Of a stretch of 64,000 nt of DNA, positions 16,323 to 23,984 are shown in pieces (the first letter of the stretch is position 1; each line of letters opens with the position of its first letter). Both the position numbers and the translations under genes were made by a program. The DNA lies in the NCBI GenBank assembly GCA_900543695.1, contig UQSG01000010.1, positions 1-64,000 of the forward strand. The letters are read 5' to 3'. The notes under the pieces were generated by a model. That model saw only the letters and a program-made list of their open reading frames with translations, was not told where the DNA came from and ran no database searches. This DNA comes from an uncultured Clostridium sp. (GTDB lineage: Bacteria; Bacillota; Clostridia; UBA1212; UBA1255).

Positions 16323-18478
16323 AACGAAACAGGAAATCCATTCTATTTGCCGCGGCAGCGGCTGTTCTTGTTATGGCAATTGCTGTTATTTATTTTGTAA
16401 AACGGCAGAGCGGCGAAACTGCGGAATATCTGCAGATTTGCCTGCTTGACTTTAATGAGCCGGAACAATATGGGGAACTCCGGACAGACAGCTACCAGGC
16501 CGACGGAACGGAATTCGGCTATGATCCGACGGGTGGCCTTGACGGAACGGGCTGCGTTACCATACATTCCTCTGCCGAAAACGACGCAAGGTTTACATAT
16601 CGGTATGAATCTGCTCTGGAAGAGACGTATTACAGAATGAGCGTCTGGGTTCGAACGGAAAACGTTGGGACAAGCGCTTCCGGAACCGATAATACTGCGG
16701 TAGGAGCCAATCTTTCGGTTTTGAACACATACAGCCACTCCGTATCCTATACGGGAAGCAGCGATTGGACCTATATTGAATATTACGGAAAAACAGGAGA
16801 AGGACAGACTGATTTTACCGTTTGTCTCCGCCTTGGGTTTTATGGGGGCATGAATACCGGAACGGTATATTTTGATGATTTTGAGCTGGAGCAGCTCGAT
16901 GCGCTCCCGAGCGGTGCGGTCAGCACCTCCATGGAAGATACTTTAAGCGGCGGTTCGGGCAGGGCCCAGGCAGAGTCTGAGCATCAGGACACGATGCTTG
17001 CAGCGACCGTGATGGTCCTGTGCATCGTACTGTATCTGGCCGTTGCCTACCAATATGCGAAAAAGCGCGATGCGGAGGCGCAGCAGCTTGATCTTCTAAG
17101 CGGCTCTGCCGCAGTCCGCGGTCTGTCAGCCGGGAGCGCGGTCCTGTTTCTGATTGCCGCCGGCTTCCTGCTGAGACTGGTGCTGTCTTTTACCATGCCG
17201 CAATGCGATATTGACGTAGGCCTTTTCCAGTATTGGGCAAGAAATCTGGCGGAAAAAGGGATTCCTGACTTTTATTCATATGCCGAATCGATGAATCTTG
17301 ACTATCCGCCGCTGTTTTTATATTATCTTTATTTCCTCGGACTTGTTGGCAGGATCGGAAACATCGGTCAGACGCTTTTGTTTGATGTGCTGCTGAAGCT
17401 TCCCTCGATGCTGGCGGACTGTGTAATTGCGTATGTTCTTTATAAAATGGCCAGGGGACGCATGAGCAAGAACTGGACGCTGTTTCTTGCCGCAGTCTGG
17501 CTGTTTAATCCGATGGTGCTGCTTGACTCTGCATGCTGGGGACAGGTAGATTCTCTGCTGGCGCTGGCACTGCTGCTGTCCGCATACTGCATTGAGAAGG
17601 ACCGCTACGCCTGGGCCGCTGTGGCGCTGGCGTTTGCAGTAACTTTAAAGCCTCAGGGAATCTTTTTCGTGCCAATATTGGGCTTTGCTCTGCTGCGGCA
17701 GCTCATATGGGAAAGGGAATTGCCTCTGGCAAAAAGGCTGCTCCGGTTTGTGTACAGCCTGGCTGCGTTTCTGGCCGCGGCGCTCGTGATTATTCTCCCA
17801 TTTGGGATCAAAATGGAGCCGAATCTTTTCAGCTGGATTTTCGGCGTCTATACGAATACAGCGGGCGGATACAGCTATGCAACCGTAAATTCTTTTAATT
17901 TCTTCTACCTGCTAGGGGCAAACTGGGTAAATGACAGCACGCCTTTTCTGGGGCTGACGTATTTTGCATGGGGAATGATCGCGATTGTTGTGATCAGCCT
18001 GCTGACTGGAGTGCTGTATCTTGTGAAAAGAGAAAAACAGCCGTACGTTTATCTGCTTTCTGCAATGCTGATTTATATGGTGGCGACTTTCGGACCGCGG
18101 ATGCATGAACGATATTTTTATCCGGCGCTCGTACTGCTGCTGGCTGCCGTGATTCATTCGAATAACAAGCTGCTGCTTGGAATCTATGGTGTAATGTCGA
18201 TTTCGAATTTTTATACGGTCCTGGAAGTAATGACCGGCCTTTCTATCGGCGGCAAGCTGATTGAAACCGATTATGCTACGGCAAGCTACTACTATTGGCC
18301 GCCCTTGAATACGCAGCGGGCGGCGATGACGATTTTCAATGTACTTTGCGCGGCGGCGCTCTTCGCAGCCGCATGCATATTGATTTTTACAAAAATTGGC
18401 AGTGCAAAATCTTTCCGGATTTGGGAAGATGCAGGAAACGATCCGATAGAACAGATAGGTGGTCAGCATGAAAAATAA
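16319..18478 (+). CDS. Membrane glycosyltransferase (GT-C fold) with N-terminal extracytoplasmic carbohydrate-binding-like domain
   Basis: A 719-residue protein. An N-terminal membrane anchor (residues 8-26) leads into an extracytoplasmic beta-sandwich to about residue 205 (LLDFNEPEQYG, then VYFDDFELEQL), the pattern of CBM4/9-type modules. A second anchor near 222-243 leads to a polytopic domain with about ten membrane segments. This carries CDIDVGLFQYWARNLAEKG and the DYPPLFLYYLY segment, the GT-C pattern of polyprenyl-phosphate-sugar-dependent mannosyltransferase-like enzymes with an acidic residue in the first loop. FNPMVLLDSACWGQVDSLLAL is also family-typical. It starts with GTG overlapping the previous stop and overlaps the next gene by 11 bases. 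Donor and acceptor are unknown; protein or surface glycan mannosylation is the likeliest role. Confidence 0.8.
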   Translation: MKRNRKSILFAAAAAVLVMAIAVIYFVKRQSGETAEYLQICLLDFNEPEQYGELRTDSYQADGTEFGYDPTGGLDGTGCVTIHSSAENDARFTYRYESALEETYYRMSVWVRTENVGTSASGTDNTAVGANLSVLNTYSHSVSYTGSSDWTYIEYYGKTGEGQTDFTVCLRLGFYGGMNTGTVYFDDFELEQLDALPSGAVSTSMEDTLSGGSGRAQAESEHQDTMLAATVMVLCIVLYLAVAYQYAKKRDAEAQQLDLLSGSAAVRGLSAGSAVLFLIAAGFLLRLVLSFTMPQCDIDVGLFQYWARNLAEKGIPDFYSYAESMNLDYPPLFLYYLYFLGLVGRIGNIGQTLLFDVLLKLPSMLADCVIAYVLYKMARGRMSKNWTLFLAAVWLFNPMVLLDSACWGQVDSLLALALLLSAYCIEKDRYAWAAVALAFAVTLKPQGIFFVPILGFALLRQLIWERELPLAKRLLRFVYSLAAFLAAALVIILPFGIKMEPNLFSWIFGVYTNTAGGYSYATVNSFNFFYLLGANWVNDSTPFLGLTYFAWGMIAIVVISLLTGVLYLVKREKQPYVYLLSAMLIYMVATFGPRMHERYFYPALVLLLAAVIHSNNKLLLGIYGVMSISNFYTVLEVMTGLSIGGKLIETDYATASYYYWPPLNTQRAAMTIFNVLCAAALFAAACILIFTKIGSAKSFRIWEDAGNDPIEQIGGQHEK

Positions 18479-21032
18479 AAATTCTGAAAAGAAAAGGAAC
18501 CGGCCGCGGCGCCTTGGTCTTGCGGCGCTTGCTGTGACGGCGCTTCTGACGCTTACCTTCTCCGCCTGCTCGGAGGGTGGAAGCACGGAGCTTGAAAACA
18601 GCGGCTTTGAGAGCGGAAGCGGAGCTTCGATCGACGGCTGGAGCCAGTATAATTACAAAAAAGATTATGAGGGCAATACGGACTGCACGCAGATCACGCT
18701 TGCAAAGATGGATTTCAGCGGGCAATGCGTCAGGATTGCGAGCCAGGACCAGAACGACGCCAGGATTTATCAAAAGATCCAGGTTCAGCCAGAGTCGAAT
18801 TATTGTGTAAAATTCGATACGCTGTACGAGAATATCGACGCCGATGTGCCGGAGACGGAACGCGGTGCCGGCCTGAACGTTTCTGTTAAAGACGGATTGG
18901 AAAGATCTGGGAGCCTTTACGGCAGCGTCAGCGAATGGCAGACGGTTACCGTCTATTTTAAAACAGTCTCCGATCAGGAAAGCGTGGAGCTTACGATTGG
19001 AATCGGCGGATACGGGGCGGAGTCGAGCGGAACGGCGTACATCGACAATGTCCGCATAGAGAAGGTAGACAGCGTTCCTGAAGGGGAAGTCGCATTCAGC
19101 GCGGCAGTCTCTTCTTCCGACAGCCAGGCCGCTCCAGGCGCAAGCATTTGGCTGAAGCTCCTTTTCCTGCTGCTTGCGGGAGGCGTTATCGCCTTTGTTA
19201 TTGTGGTTTCTCTCAAAGCCGATAAAGAAAATGCTGCAAAAAACAACCCTCTTTCACAAAAAAATCCGCTTCTGAATAAAAAGGATTTTATCATTCTGGT
19301 CGTTCTGGTTGTTGTTTGCTCTGCGATGTCTTTTTATAAGCTTGGAAACGCATACGCCGCTTCTTCTTACTGGAAGGCTTCCGAGGCGGGCGAATATGTA
19401 ATCGTGGAATTTGATCAGCCAGAGACGGTGGCCCGCACCGTATATTCCAATAATATTCCGGCGAACAATAATGCGGTTTCCTATACGGTATATTATGAGA
19501 CGGAAGACGGCAGCGGCGAGTATAAAAGTATTTTCAGCATCAAGGCAGGCGCGTTTTTTGAATGGGAGCACGTAGACAGCTCGTTTACGACACGGCGGGT
19601 CAAAATCGTTTCCACGCGCTCCGGGCTTGGCATAAATGAAATGGGCTTTTTTCGAAAAAACGACAGCGGGGAATATGAAAAGCTGAACGTAACCGTGGCA
19701 GAAACCAGTTACAATAAAGAACTGAATGAAAGCCATAATCCCGCCATGCTGTTTGATGAGCAGGATACCGTGGAGCCGTACAGCAGTTATATGAGCTCAA
19801 CGTACTTTGACGAAATTTATTTCCCGCGTACGGCTTACGAGCATATTCACGGATACCCCGTTTATGAGATCACGCATCCGCCGATGGGGAAAATTCTCAT
19901 GTCGATCGGAATCCGGATCTTCGGAATGAATCCGTTTGGCTGGCGCTTTATGGGCACGCTGTTCGGCGTGGCGCTTGTGCCTTTAATGTACCTGCTCGGC
20001 CTGAAGCTGTTTAAGAAGCGGATTTACGCTTTTGCGGCGGCATTCCTGATGATGTTTGATTTTATGCGTCTGGCGCAGACGCGGCTTGCCACGATCGATT
20101 CGTATTCCGCGTTTTTTATCCTGTGCATGTACTATTTCATGTACGACTACTTTACGCAGAAATCCTATGAGAAAAAACCGTTCTGGAAATCCCTGCTCCC
20201 GCTTTTATTCTGCGGTATTATGTTCGGGCTCGGCGCCTCGACAAAATGGGTGTGCCTGTATGCAGGAGTCGGACTTGCGTTTTTGTTCTTCCTGGCGAAG
20301 TATCTGGAGGCGGACGATATCGCATCCGGCAGAGCCTTGCCTGCAAATAAAGAAAAGTCCTGGTTTACGCACAATTTTATACCGACCTGCTGCGCCTGTG
20401 TTGTCTTTTTCATTGTTATACCCGCGGCGATCTATATTCTGTCGTATATCCCATATATGGCGCCGTCTCCGGATAAAAGCCTGATTGATATCGTGCTGGA
20501 GAATCAAACCTATATGTTTAATTACCATTCCGGACTGACGGAGGGACATCCGTACGGCTCGGCCTGGTATACGTGGCCGATCAACATGCGTCCGATTTAT
20601 TACTATTCCGGTTCCAATGCCAATCTGGCAGAGGGAATGAGCACCTCCATTGTTTCCATGGGGAACCCGCTTATCTGGTGGACGGGTCTGGCGTGTATCT
20701 TCCCGGCGGCCTTTTACGCCTGGAAGAAGCGGGATAAAGGAATTCTCGTAGCGTTTGTCGGCTATGCGGCGCAGTTTTTCCCTTGGATTCTCGTAACGAG
20801 AGTTGTGTTTATATACCACTATTTCACTGCCGTACCGTTTATGATTTTTATGATTGTATACGTCATTAAAAATCTGATTGAGGACGGCGTGATCAGCAGA
20901 CGCGTCCTGTGGATTTATCTTGCCCTGGTATTGGTTCTGTTTATCATGTTCTATCCGGTCCTTACAGGCCGCGCGGTTTCACGCAGCTATATCGACAACT
21001 TCCTGAGATGGTTCAGCACATGGAGCTTTTAA
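18468..21032 (+). CDS. Protein O-mannosyltransferase-like enzyme (GT39) with N-terminal binding domains
   Basis: An 854-residue protein. It opens with a lipoprotein-like signal (LTFSAC near residue 31), then a carbohydrate-binding-like sandwich to about residue 200 (ELENSGFESG to YIDNVRIEKV) and a membrane anchor. A second region with a discoidin-like pattern ends at residue 430. A GT39/PMT domain follows: YFDEIYFPRTAYEHIHG holds the acidic DE pair of the first PMT loop, and YEITHPPMGKILMSIGIRIFG and RLATIDSYSAFF are strongly PMT-like. These enzymes move mannose from polyprenyl-phosphate mannose to Ser/Thr of exported proteins. ATG at 18468 follows AGGTGG by six bases. Paired with the preceding gene, it suggests a dedicated surface glycosylation unit. 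Confidence 0.87.
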   Translation: MKNKNSEKKRNRPRRLGLAALAVTALLTLTFSACSEGGSTELENSGFESGSGASIDGWSQYNYKKDYEGNTDCTQITLAKMDFSGQCVRIASQDQNDARIYQKIQVQPESNYCVKFDTLYENIDADVPETERGAGLNVSVKDGLERSGSLYGSVSEWQTVTVYFKTVSDQESVELTIGIGGYGAESSGTAYIDNVRIEKVDSVPEGEVAFSAAVSSSDSQAAPGASIWLKLLFLLLAGGVIAFVIVVSLKADKENAAKNNPLSQKNPLLNKKDFIILVVLVVVCSAMSFYKLGNAYAASSYWKASEAGEYVIVEFDQPETVARTVYSNNIPANNNAVSYTVYYETEDGSGEYKSIFSIKAGAFFEWEHVDSSFTTRRVKIVSTRSGLGINEMGFFRKNDSGEYEKLNVTVAETSYNKELNESHNPAMLFDEQDTVEPYSSYMSSTYFDEIYFPRTAYEHIHGYPVYEITHPPMGKILMSIGIRIFGMNPFGWRFMGTLFGVALVPLMYLLGLKLFKKRIYAFAAAFLMMFDFMRLAQTRLATIDSYSAFFILCMYYFMYDYFTQKSYEKKPFWKSLLPLLFCGIMFGLGASTKWVCLYAGVGLAFLFFLAKYLEADDIASGRALPANKEKSWFTHNFIPTCCACVVFFIVIPAAIYILSYIPYMAPSPDKSLIDIVLENQTYMFNYHSGLTEGHPYGSAWYTWPINMRPIYYYSGSNANLAEGMSTSIVSMGNPLIWWTGLACIFPAAFYAWKKRDKGILVAFVGYAAQFFPWILVTRVVFIYHYFTAVPFMIFMIVYVIKNLIEDGVISRRVLWIYLALVLVLFIMFYPVLTGRAVSRSYIDNFLRWFSTWSF

Positions 21033-21033
21033 T

Positions 21034-21774
21034 ATGACTGGAGAGGACCGGAACGAGAAAGAAAAATTACGCAGGCTGCTCAGTCTGACGCGCAGAGCCG
21101 TGCAGGATTACGATCTGATCCGCGAGGACGACCGCGTATGCGTCGGCCTTTCCGGCGGAAAGGACAGTCTTGCGCTTCTGACGACGCTTGCCGCACTGAA
21201 ACGGTTTTACCCGAAACGGTTCGAGCTTTCCGCTGTGACGATCGCACTGGGCTTCGAGGGGATGGATTTTTCTCCGGTAAAGGCATATTGTGACGCGCTG
21301 GAGGTGCCGCTCAATATCGTGCAGTCGGATATTGCACAGATTGTTTTTGAAATCCGCAATGAGCAGAATCCGTGCGCCCTTTGTGCAAACCTGCGCCGCG
21401 GCGCGGTCAATGGGGCGGCCGCGCAGATGGGCTGCAATGTCGTTGCGCTGGCCCATCACAAGGACGATGTGATCGAAACGGCGCTGCTTTCGCTTTTTTA
21501 TGAGGGCAGGTTTTATTGCTTTGCGCCGGCAACCTGGCTGGAACGGGCTCAGGTCCGTGTGATCCGTCCGTTCCTTTATGTGGAGGAGAAAGAAATTCGG
21601 CAGTTTGCCGGTGCGTCTTCTCTGCCAGTGGTTCACAACCCCTGCCCAATGGACAGGGCCAGCAGCCGGGCGGAAATGAAGACGCTGATCCGCACGCTGG
21701 AGAAAGAAAATCATTTTTTGCGCTCGAATCTGTTCGGCGCGGTAAAGAGGGACATATGGAATTCAAAAAGCTGA
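21034..21774 (+). CDS. TtcA-like tRNA thiolation ATPase
   Basis: A 246-residue PP-loop ATPase. The loop SGGKDSLALL is near residue 36, the metal/sulfur-site motif CALCANLRRG near residue 114, ALAHHKDDVIET near 140, and a late NPCPMD supplies a third cysteine near 209. This matches the TtcA/TtuA group, which activates tRNA with ATP and inserts sulfur through a [4Fe-4S] cluster held by the three cysteines. The target could be cytidine 32, but members of the group in Firmicutes are not all proven TtcA. It begins one base after the mannosyltransferase stop and overlaps the DUF2156 gene by 19 bases. Confidence 0.82.
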   Translation: MTGEDRNEKEKLRRLLSLTRRAVQDYDLIREDDRVCVGLSGGKDSLALLTTLAALKRFYPKRFELSAVTIALGFEGMDFSPVKAYCDALEVPLNIVQSDIAQIVFEIRNEQNPCALCANLRRGAVNGAAAQMGCNVVALAHHKDDVIETALLSLFYEGRFYCFAPATWLERAQVRVIRPFLYVEEKEIRQFAGASSLPVVHNPCPMDRASSRAEMKTLIRTLEKENHFLRSNLFGAVKRDIWNSKS

Positions 21775-22661
21775 CGTTAAATGAAATTCCTTTGATTAAA
21801 CCGTTTTTCGTAATTCAGAAAAGCAGAATCTGCGACTACAGCATCGGCGGTCTGTTTATGTGGCGCGACTTTTTCTATACGGAATACGCTGTTGAGGAAA
21901 ATATCCTGTTTTTTAAAGTAAAATATGTAAACGATATGATCGCCTTTACGATTCCTATGGCCGAAAGCCAGGAAGCAGTGCGCCGCGGTCTGGATCTGCT
22001 GTGCGGCTATGCCGCGCAAAACCACTACGATCCGATTTTCTGCATGACGAGCGCGGAGGACCGTTCTGTCATTGAAGACTATTTCTCGTGGAAGGGCTTT
22101 TCCGTCCTGTGCAGAAGCGACCGCAAGTGGGCCGACTATTTATATACAGCAGAAAGCTTCCTGGAATTCAAGGGCAAGCGGATGCACGGACAGCGCAATC
22201 ATGTGAATAAATTTAAGGCGACGTATCCGAACTGGACCTTCAGAGAAATCGGGCCGGAGCTTTTGCCGGATTGCCTTTCCCTTCTGGAGAAAATCACGCG
22301 GCGCAATACCAAAAGCGATCCGATTGCGCTGGAGGAGCTGGCAAAGACGCGAGAGGTACTGGAAAATTATGCGGTTTATGGGATGCTGGGCGCCTGCCTG
22401 TATGTGGAAGACCAGATCGTAGGATTTTCCGTTGGAGAGATTGTTTATGATACGCTGATCGTACATATTGAAAAGGGCGATACGGATTATGAGGGCGTCT
22501 ATCAGGTCCTTTCAAATGAATTTGCAAAGCGCTTCGTTACGCCGGAGGTAAAATACATCAATCGGGAGGACGATTCCGGAGACAGCAATTTGCGGACCTC
22601 CAAGCTTTCCTATCATCCGCTTAAAATTCTGGAGAAATTTACGATCTGGATCGAGCAGTGA
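21756..22661 (+). CDS. DUF2156 (LPG synthase C-terminal-like) protein
   Basis: A 301-residue soluble protein of the DUF2156 family, related to the GNAT-like C-terminal domain of phosphatidylglycerol lysyltransferases. Typical segments are DYSIGGLFMWRDFF near the start, KGKRMHGQRNHVNKF in the centre, and a C-terminal YINREDDSGDSNLRTSKLSYHP. Members transfer aminoacyl groups from tRNA or act as unknown GNAT enzymes; the membrane-spanning flippase half of MprF is absent here. The start at 21756 lies inside the end of the ttcA-like gene after AAGAGG; a longer reading back to 21516 is a shadow of that gene. It closes the operon that begins with pepF and meets the convergent metal-binding lipoprotein gene after one base. 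Confidence 0.85.
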   Translation: MEFKKLTLNEIPLIKPFFVIQKSRICDYSIGGLFMWRDFFYTEYAVEENILFFKVKYVNDMIAFTIPMAESQEAVRRGLDLLCGYAAQNHYDPIFCMTSAEDRSVIEDYFSWKGFSVLCRSDRKWADYLYTAESFLEFKGKRMHGQRNHVNKFKATYPNWTFREIGPELLPDCLSLLEKITRRNTKSDPIALEELAKTREVLENYAVYGMLGACLYVEDQIVGFSVGEIVYDTLIVHIEKGDTDYEGVYQVLSNEFAKRFVTPEVKYINREDDSGDSNLRTSKLSYHPLKILEKFTIWIEQ

Positions 22662-22662
22662 T

Positions 22663-23568
22663 TTAACGCATGGTTGCCTGCAGCGTGGCCAGATTCTCAC
22701 GCATCAGAGAAACGTATGTTGCGCCGCCGGAGAGCTGCTCCTCCGACACGTTATGGCAGGTGTAAAACAGCGCGGCTGCGGTTCCGGTCGCATCGGCAAG
22801 GCTGTCTGCGATATTGTGGTTTGAAAATTCAATATAATATACGGTGGAAACCTTTTTCTCCTTAATTTTTTCAATCAGCAGGGCGATTGCGGCGGCGCTC
22901 GGCTCGGAATGCTCCGCGCAGCCCGGGAATGCGGCGTAGTATTCAAGCCCATATTCTTCAGTAAAATAGATGAGAGGGAATCGATCCCCGAAAATCAGCG
23001 TTTTATTTTCTACCGTTTCAAAAAAGCTGCGGAACGCTTCATCAAGAGCATTTAATTCCGCGATATAGGCCGCTGCGTTTTCTTCGTAGACCTCCCGCCG
23101 ATCGCCATCTGTTTCGCACAGTCTGTTTCGAATTTCCTCTGTGATCCGGATGGCGTTTACCGGAGAGGTCCAGACATGCTCGTCGGGCTCATGTCCATCC
23201 TCTTCTTCCAATACGGAAACGCAATCCATCATTTTCAGCGTATTGATTTCCCGGTCCAGCGAGTTCAGTATTTTATCCACCCACGCGTCCGATTCGCCGC
23301 CGGTATATACGAAAAGATCGCAGCCCTGTATTTTCAGAATGTCCTGAGCAGTCGGTTCGTAAGAGTGGCTCTCGCTTCCCGGAGGCAGGAGCATAGTAAC
23401 CTGCCCGGCGCGTCCCAGGACCTGTCTTGAAAAATCATATGCGGGAAAATTTGTCGCCACCACGGATAGTTCTTCGCTCGCGGGCAGCTGCGCCCGCCCG
23501 CAGGCTGAAAAACAGGCCGTAAGCGCAAAGCACGCCAGCAGCAGGGAAAGGATTCGTTTCAAGCGCAT
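22663..23568 (-). CDS. Metal (zinc/manganese) ABC transporter substrate-binding lipoprotein
   Basis: A 301-residue lipoprotein (LTACFSAC lipobox) of the ZnuA/TroA cluster A-I solute-binding family. Features include FPAYDFSRQVLG, SESHSYEPTAQDI with a metal-ligand histidine, a short acidic and His-containing loop (EEEDGHEPDEH) and HVWTSPVNAIRI with the second histidine. Where classical ZnuA has HDAFGYF, this protein has FGDRFPLIYF, a clostridial variant lacking that histidine. No permease or ATPase gene lies next to it, so it must use a transporter encoded elsewhere or act as a metal chaperone. The start ATG at 23566-23568 has a GGAGGTG site. Confidence 0.9.
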   Translation of the reverse strand: MRLKRILSLLLACFALTACFSACGRAQLPASEELSVVATNFPAYDFSRQVLGRAGQVTMLLPPGSESHSYEPTAQDILKIQGCDLFVYTGGESDAWVDKILNSLDREINTLKMMDCVSVLEEEDGHEPDEHVWTSPVNAIRITEEIRNRLCETDGDRREVYEENAAAYIAELNALDEAFRSFFETVENKTLIFGDRFPLIYFTEEYGLEYYAAFPGCAEHSEPSAAAIALLIEKIKEKKVSTVYYIEFSNHNIADSLADATGTAAALFYTCHNVSEEQLSGGATYVSLMRENLATLQATMR

Positions 23569-23692
23569 AACACCTCCGTACCAATTCATTTTACTATGAT
23601 TTCCTCCTGAATGCAATTTCCTGCATGCATAAAACCACTCCGGCCGTCATAAGTTTTATACAAAGAACAGCCGTAAAGGGGTTTTGTACAAA

Positions 23693-23983
23693 ATGAACCA
23701 TTCTGTAATTCTGAAGGACTACATAGAAAACCGCGTTTACGAGGTCGCACAGTATATACTGGATACAAACTGTACGGTCCGCGCGGCGGCCAAAAAGTTC
23801 GAAGTAAGTAAATCAACCGTACATAAAGACCTCGTAGACCGCCTGCCTCATCTGAACGGCACGCTTGCGGAAGAAGTCCGAAAGGTATTGGATGGAAACA
23901 AGGCCGAGCGCCACATCCGCGGAGGCCTGGCTACAAAAGCGAAATATGAAGAGGTAAGAAAACGCAGAGACTGTACCGGATAA
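23693..23983 (+). CDS. spoIIID: Sporulation transcriptional regulator SpoIIID
   Basis: A 96-residue DNA-binding protein of the mother cell that modifies the sigma-E regulon and helps switch to sigma-K. It matches the family from residue 1: MNHSVILKDYIENRVYEVA, then the helix-turn-helix in TVRAAAKKFEVSKSTVHKDL, and a basic C-terminal region ending VRKRRDC that contacts DNA. Length is close to the 93 residues of Bacillus subtilis. ATG at 23693 lies 10 bases after AAAGGGG; a TTG at 23684 would have no space for a ribosome binding site. It is divergent from the metal-binding lipoprotein and convergent, by one base, with the ABC cassette. In Bacillus it sits by mbl; here mreB is 7 kb away. Confidence 0.97.
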   Translation: MNHSVILKDYIENRVYEVAQYILDTNCTVRAAAKKFEVSKSTVHKDLVDRLPHLNGTLAEEVRKVLDGNKAERHIRGGLATKAKYEEVRKRRDCTG

Positions 23984-23984
23984 G

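Noticed and set aside
23569..23692. Sigma-E promoter for spoIIID
   Set aside because: A TATACAAA-like -10 is visible near 23657-23664, but no -35 at the right spacing was found.
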